A stretch of 19,873 bases of DNA, taken from an uncultured Lachnospiraceae bacterium (GTDB lineage: Bacteria > Bacillota > Clostridia > Lachnospirales > Lachnospiraceae). Position 1 is the stretch's first letter. The number at the start of each line of letters is the position of its first letter. The stretch spans positions 1 through 19,873 of the forward strand of contig CAJOQO010000068.1 in NCBI GenBank assembly GCA_905236545.1, in the 5' to 3' direction. Positions 16,328-19,873 of the stretch are shown here, piece by piece. The notes beneath the pieces are model-generated. The model was not told where the DNA came from. It did no database searches and saw only the letters and a list, made by a program, of their open reading frames with translations. A program made the position numbers and the translations under genes.

Positions 16328-17308
16328 ATGGCAGTAACGGATGTAGGAATCGATCTGGGCACATGCAGCATTCTGGTGTATGTGCGCGGCAGGGGCGTTG
16401 TTTTGAAGGAACCCTCTGTCGCAGCCTATGACAGAGACGAGGATAAGATACGCGCCATTGGAGAAGAGGCGCGGATCCAGCTGTCCCGCTCTGCCGGCAA
16501 CCTGAAGCAGATCCAGCCCCTGGAGAACGGCATCATCGCCGACTATGTGGTGACGGAGCAGATGCTGCGTTATTTCATTCAGAAGGCGGTAGGAAGGCTG
16601 TCCTTCCGGAAACCGCGCGTATGTATCTGTATACCGGTCGGCCTGACCCAGGTGGAGCGCCATGCGGTGGAGGATGCTGCCTATCAGGCCGGGGCAAGAG
16701 ACGTCTACATGGTGGAGGAGCCGATCGCGGCGGCGATCGGGGCGGGGATCGATTTTTCGAGACCCTGCGGGAACATGATTGTTGATATCGGCGGAGGAAG
16801 CACGAATGTCGCGATTCTTTCCATGGACGGGATCGTTGTCAGCACCCGGGTGAAGGTGGGCGGAAATGACTACGATGAGGCTATCATCCGCTATGTCCGC
16901 AGCCAGTTCGGCGTGGTGATCGAAAAGGCGGCGGCAGAGGAGATAAAGATACAGGTAGGAACGGTCTATGAACGTCCGGAGGAGAGATTCCTGGAGTTTA
17001 TCGGAAGAGACCTTGAGACCGGCCTTCCCAAGAAGGTCCGTATCAGTTCCGAGGACTGCAGGCTTGCCTGCCGGGAGCTTACAGGCCGGGTGGTCGAAGC
17101 GGTGCACAGCGTGCTGGAGAAGACCCCGCCGGAGCTTGCCTCCGATGTGGTGAGCCGCGGAATCGTTCTGGTAGGAGGCGGATGTCTGCTTGACGGTTTT
17201 GAAGAACTGCTGGAGTCCAGGACGGGAGTCAATGTGGTGACGGCGGATGACCCGCTGTGCGCGGTCGCCGTCGGAACCGGACGATACTCGGAGCTTGTTC
17301 TGGAGTGA
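16328..17308 (+). CDS. MreB/Mbl-family actin-like cell-shape protein
   Basis: Actin-fold ATPase that forms membrane-bound filaments guiding lateral wall synthesis. The 326 residues have the nucleotide-binding pieces in order: phosphate 1 GIDLGT (8-13), EEPIAAAIG (E130 onward), phosphate 2 DIGGGSTNVA (from D153), and the adenosine motif VGGGCLLDG. It begins a few residues before the fold, resembling Mbl. The usual ANT/ANV after GIDLGT reads CSI here. No mreC or mreD follows, so it is probably a paralogue (Mbl, MreBH or a divergent MreB); I give no symbol. GGGAAGG at 16311-16317 is the ribosome-binding site, 10 nt from the ATG. Confidence 0.9.
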   Translation: MAVTDVGIDLGTCSILVYVRGRGVVLKEPSVAAYDRDEDKIRAIGEEARIQLSRSAGNLKQIQPLENGIIADYVVTEQMLRYFIQKAVGRLSFRKPRVCICIPVGLTQVERHAVEDAAYQAGARDVYMVEEPIAAAIGAGIDFSRPCGNMIVDIGGGSTNVAILSMDGIVVSTRVKVGGNDYDEAIIRYVRSQFGVVIEKAAAEEIKIQVGTVYERPEERFLEFIGRDLETGLPKKVRISSEDCRLACRELTGRVVEAVHSVLEKTPPELASDVVSRGIVLVGGGCLLDGFEELLESRTGVNVVTADDPLCAVAVGTGRYSELVLE

Positions 17309-17335
17309 TGGCGCAGGGATGGCCCGCTGAGATAT

Positions 17336-19792
17336 ATGGAAACTGTTACAGGATACGTTGAACATATTACATACCGTAATAAGGAGAATGGATATACTGT
17401 ATTGGCACTGTCGGATCCCGCTCTGGAAGAGAAGGGGCTGGACAGTGTTTTTACTGCGGTGGGATCACTCCCCGAGATCGGGGTTGGAGAGCAGCTGGAG
17501 CTTGAGGGCGCCTGGATCTCTCATCCGGTCTACGGGGAGCAGTTCAAAATCTCCTCGTTCGAGATCCGCCGGCCGGAAGAGGTGGAAGCGATCGAGCGGT
17601 ATCTGGGTTCCGGGATCATCTCAGGCGTAAGGGAAAGCCTTGCCCGCCGGATCGTGAAAGCCTTCGGGAAGGAGACGTTCCGGATCCTGGAGGAAGAGCC
17701 GGAACGTCTTGCGGAGATTAAGGGAATCTCGAAAAAGAAAGCAAGGGAGATCGCCGCTCAGCTGTATGAAAAGAAAGATCTCAGAGACGGACTTCTGTTC
17801 CTTTCAAAGTACAGTATTCCGAATTCTCTTGCGCTGAAGATATGGAGGCAGTTCGGATCTGATGTTTACCGGATCATGAAGGAAAACCCCTATCGACTGG
17901 CGGATGAGGTGAATGGGATCGGTTTCCGGACTGCGGATGAGATTGCCGTGAAGGCCGGTATTCCGATGGACTCCCGGTTCAGGATCTCAAGCGCGATTCT
18001 CTATACGCTGGAAGCGGCGTCTGCCGAGGGCTCTGTCTACCTGCCGGAGGAGGTTCTGATCCGGAGAACAAGAGCGCTGCTTGGCTATGGCATGCCGGCT
18101 CCGGACGGAGGAGCGGGCGGGATGCATTTACAGGAAGAGATGACAGGCGGCGTGCTGCCGCCGGAAGCGCTGGAGGGGATCCGGGATCCTGCAGGCGCCG
18201 GTATCCTTGATCTTTCGGTGGAGAAGAAGGTTTTTCTGCGGAAAGAAGATGGAGAGAGCCGAGTTTATTCTGCCACGGCATATCGCGCTCAGAAGCGCGT
18301 CGCGAGAATGGTTCTGGAGCGGAATCTCCTGACAGGGTGTTCAGGAGAGACGGCGAGAGCAAAAGCGATCACTGCGGCGGCCGCATCCGGGTTTGAGCTG
18401 GATGAGCGTCAGCTGGATGCTGTCATCGAGGCGCAGCGCAGAACGATGATGATCCTTACGGGCGGACCGGGAACCGGCAAGACGACTACGATCAATACCA
18501 TGATCCGGGTTTTTGAGGCGGATGGGCTGAAGATCGAGCTGGCCGCGCCGACCGGCCGGGCGGCAAAGCGGATGAAGGAAGCGACCGGGCGTGAGGCGCG
18601 CACGATCCACAGACTGCTGGAGGTTAGCGGCGATCCGGAGGAAACACTGATTTTCAATAAGGATATGGACGATCCGCTCGAGGCGGATGTGGTGATCATC
18701 GATGAGATGTCCATGGTAGACCTGTACCTGTTTCAGTCGCTGCTGCGTGCGATCCTGCCTGGCTGCCGTCTGATCATGGTGGGAGATGCGGATCAGCTTC
18801 CGAGCGTCGGGCCGGGCCGGGTTCTGGGGGATCTGATCGCTTCCGGACAGGTGTGCGTGATCACCCTTGACCGGATCTTCCGTCAGGCCATGCTCAGTGA
18901 TATCGTGGTCAATGCGCATAAGGTCAATGAGGGAGTGCATCTGGCTGTCAACAACAAAAGCCCTGACTTTTTCTTTCTCCGGGAAATGAATCCCGGGACG
19001 ATCATCGGGACTGCGATCAAGCTGGTCAGGGACAATCTTCCCCGCTATCTGAAGATCCCCGGATCTGAGATCCAGGTGATGGCTCCGATGAAGAAGGGGG
19101 TTCTCGGCATCGTGAATCTGAACAGGGTGATGCAGGAGTATCTGAATCCTGCAGAACCGGGGAAGGAGGAGCACAGACGTGGCGACACTCTGTTCAGAGT
19201 GGGCGACCGCGTGATGCAGGTGCGCAATAATTACCAGATCGAGTGGACACAGCATGGGAGACACGGAGCGGTCATTGATTCCGGCCAGGGGGTTTTCAAC
19301 GGGGACATGGGGATCCTGAAGCTGATAGATCCGCGCTCTGAGCGTGTCGTTGTTGAGTTCGATGAGAATCGATGCGTTGAGTATGGCTTCGGTGAAATGG
19401 ATCAGCTGGAGCTGTCTTATGCGGTGACGATTCATAAGTCGCAGGGGAGCGAGTACCCGGCGGTTGTTATCCCGCTTCTGAGAGGACCGCGGATGCTGAT
19501 GAACCGTAATCTTCTGTATACGGCGATTACCCGTGCCTGCCGTATGGTGGTGTTGATCGGTGACCCTGATGTCATGAATGAGATGATCGATAATACGTCT
19601 GAGGCGAAGCGGTATACAAGCCTGGATCTGTATCTCAGGGAGGCCGCGGAGGATGCCGCGGTTTCTGCGGGTGCACGTTCCGGAGCGGGTCATGCTGCAC
19701 GTCCGGAGGAGGATCCGGCACAGGCGGATGACCCGCTTGCGATTGATGATGCGGGGTGGATCGATCCGGATGATCCTTTCGCGGGCTTCTGA
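17336..19792 (+). CDS. recD2: ATP-dependent 5'-3' DNA helicase RecD2
   Basis: Superfamily 1B helicase found in bacteria without RecBCD; acts in DNA repair and fork maintenance. In 818 residues the normal family start METVTGYVEHITYR leads an OB-like domain (about 1-80), helix-hairpin-helix repeats follow (about 85-190), then Walker A GGPGTGKTTT at 376-385, DEMSMVD from D456, GDADQLPSVGPG, an SH3-like insert, AVTIHKSQGSEYP from 696 and NRNLLYTAITRA from 723. Two stretches look non-conserved: a Gly/Pro-rich insert near 249-282 and an Ala-rich then acidic tail (about 765-818) ending WIDPDDPFAGF. The upstream ribosome-binding site is weak. The gap from the mreB-like gene is 27 nt. Confidence 0.94.
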   Translation: METVTGYVEHITYRNKENGYTVLALSDPALEEKGLDSVFTAVGSLPEIGVGEQLELEGAWISHPVYGEQFKISSFEIRRPEEVEAIERYLGSGIISGVRESLARRIVKAFGKETFRILEEEPERLAEIKGISKKKAREIAAQLYEKKDLRDGLLFLSKYSIPNSLALKIWRQFGSDVYRIMKENPYRLADEVNGIGFRTADEIAVKAGIPMDSRFRISSAILYTLEAASAEGSVYLPEEVLIRRTRALLGYGMPAPDGGAGGMHLQEEMTGGVLPPEALEGIRDPAGAGILDLSVEKKVFLRKEDGESRVYSATAYRAQKRVARMVLERNLLTGCSGETARAKAITAAAASGFELDERQLDAVIEAQRRTMMILTGGPGTGKTTTINTMIRVFEADGLKIELAAPTGRAAKRMKEATGREARTIHRLLEVSGDPEETLIFNKDMDDPLEADVVIIDEMSMVDLYLFQSLLRAILPGCRLIMVGDADQLPSVGPGRVLGDLIASGQVCVITLDRIFRQAMLSDIVVNAHKVNEGVHLAVNNKSPDFFFLREMNPGTIIGTAIKLVRDNLPRYLKIPGSEIQVMAPMKKGVLGIVNLNRVMQEYLNPAEPGKEEHRRGDTLFRVGDRVMQVRNNYQIEWTQHGRHGAVIDSGQGVFNGDMGILKLIDPRSERVVVEFDENRCVEYGFGEMDQLELSYAVTIHKSQGSEYPAVVIPLLRGPRMLMNRNLLYTAITRACRMVVLIGDPDVMNEMIDNTSEAKRYTSLDLYLREAAEDAAVSAGARSGAGHAARPEEDPAQADDPLAIDDAGWIDPDDPFAGF

Positions 19793-19801
19793 TACAAGCC
19801 G

Positions 19802-19873
19802 CCCCTGATCACCAGTCGGCAGCCACAGGGGTTCCTTCGCTCCGACCCCCGAAAGTCTGCCGCTCAGGAACCC
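19802..19873. promoter_or_regulatory. Foldable tail after recD2, cut by the window end
   Basis: cccctg (19802-19807) can pair with cagggg (19826-19831). The overlapping ggggttcc (19828-19835) can alternatively pair with ggaaccc (19867-19873), which runs off the window. The two pairings exclude each other. No T-run is visible within the window. It may be a terminator-region structure or the left end of another intergenic repeat. Confidence 0.4.

Overview
The window reads as a core-genome segment of a Gram-positive, endospore-former-type Clostridia, probably Lachnospiraceae-like. The grounds are the gene order priA-def-fmt-rsmB-rlmN-stp-prkC-rsgA-rpe-thiN, which matches the well-known Bacillus subtilis priA-to-thiN cluster, a MurE with the meso-diaminopimelate motif, a PASTA kinase, and a RecD2-type (not RecBCD-type) helicase. 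G+C looks high for the group (by eye, well above 50 %). The exact taxon is inference. All sixteen supported genes lie on the + strand; I saw no convincing gene on the minus strand and no tRNA, rRNA, CRISPR array, IS transposase or phage gene.

Layout. Positions 1-713 are non-coding and unusually repetitive: a 91-bp-period direct repeat, two compact hairpins, and a large imperfect palindrome at about 374-551, ending in a good sigma-A-type promoter (646-674) that should drive the whole gene string. Positions 714-8480 hold murE, priA, def, fmt, rsmB and rlmN (cell-wall precursor synthesis, replication restart, translation initiation and N-terminal maturation, rRNA methylation). Positions 8493-11494 hold the PP2C phosphatase / PASTA Ser/Thr kinase pair. 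Positions 11484-13876 hold rsgA, rpe and thiN. Positions 13942-17308 hold a small CxxC protein, ychF, lgt and a solitary mreB/mbl-like gene. Positions 17336-19792 encode RecD2, followed by a short tail that can fold.

The genes are tightly packed: four junctions overlap (def/fmt 1 nt, rsmB/rlmN 8 nt, prkC/rsgA 11 nt, ychF/lgt 8 nt), and the other gaps are mostly under about 120 nt. I found no classical hairpin-plus-U-run terminator, so long cotranscription is plausible. Functionally this links growth-state sensing (the PASTA kinase, which in relatives binds muropeptides, and its phosphatase) to wall synthesis, translation and ribosome maturation.

No wholly new system is evident. The parts that deserve attention are structural: the repeat-rich leader, a GC-skew/codon-use break inside murE, small tandem duplications in two intergenic spacers, a stem-loop between stp and prkC, two non-conserved segments in RecD2, and the lone mreB-like gene.
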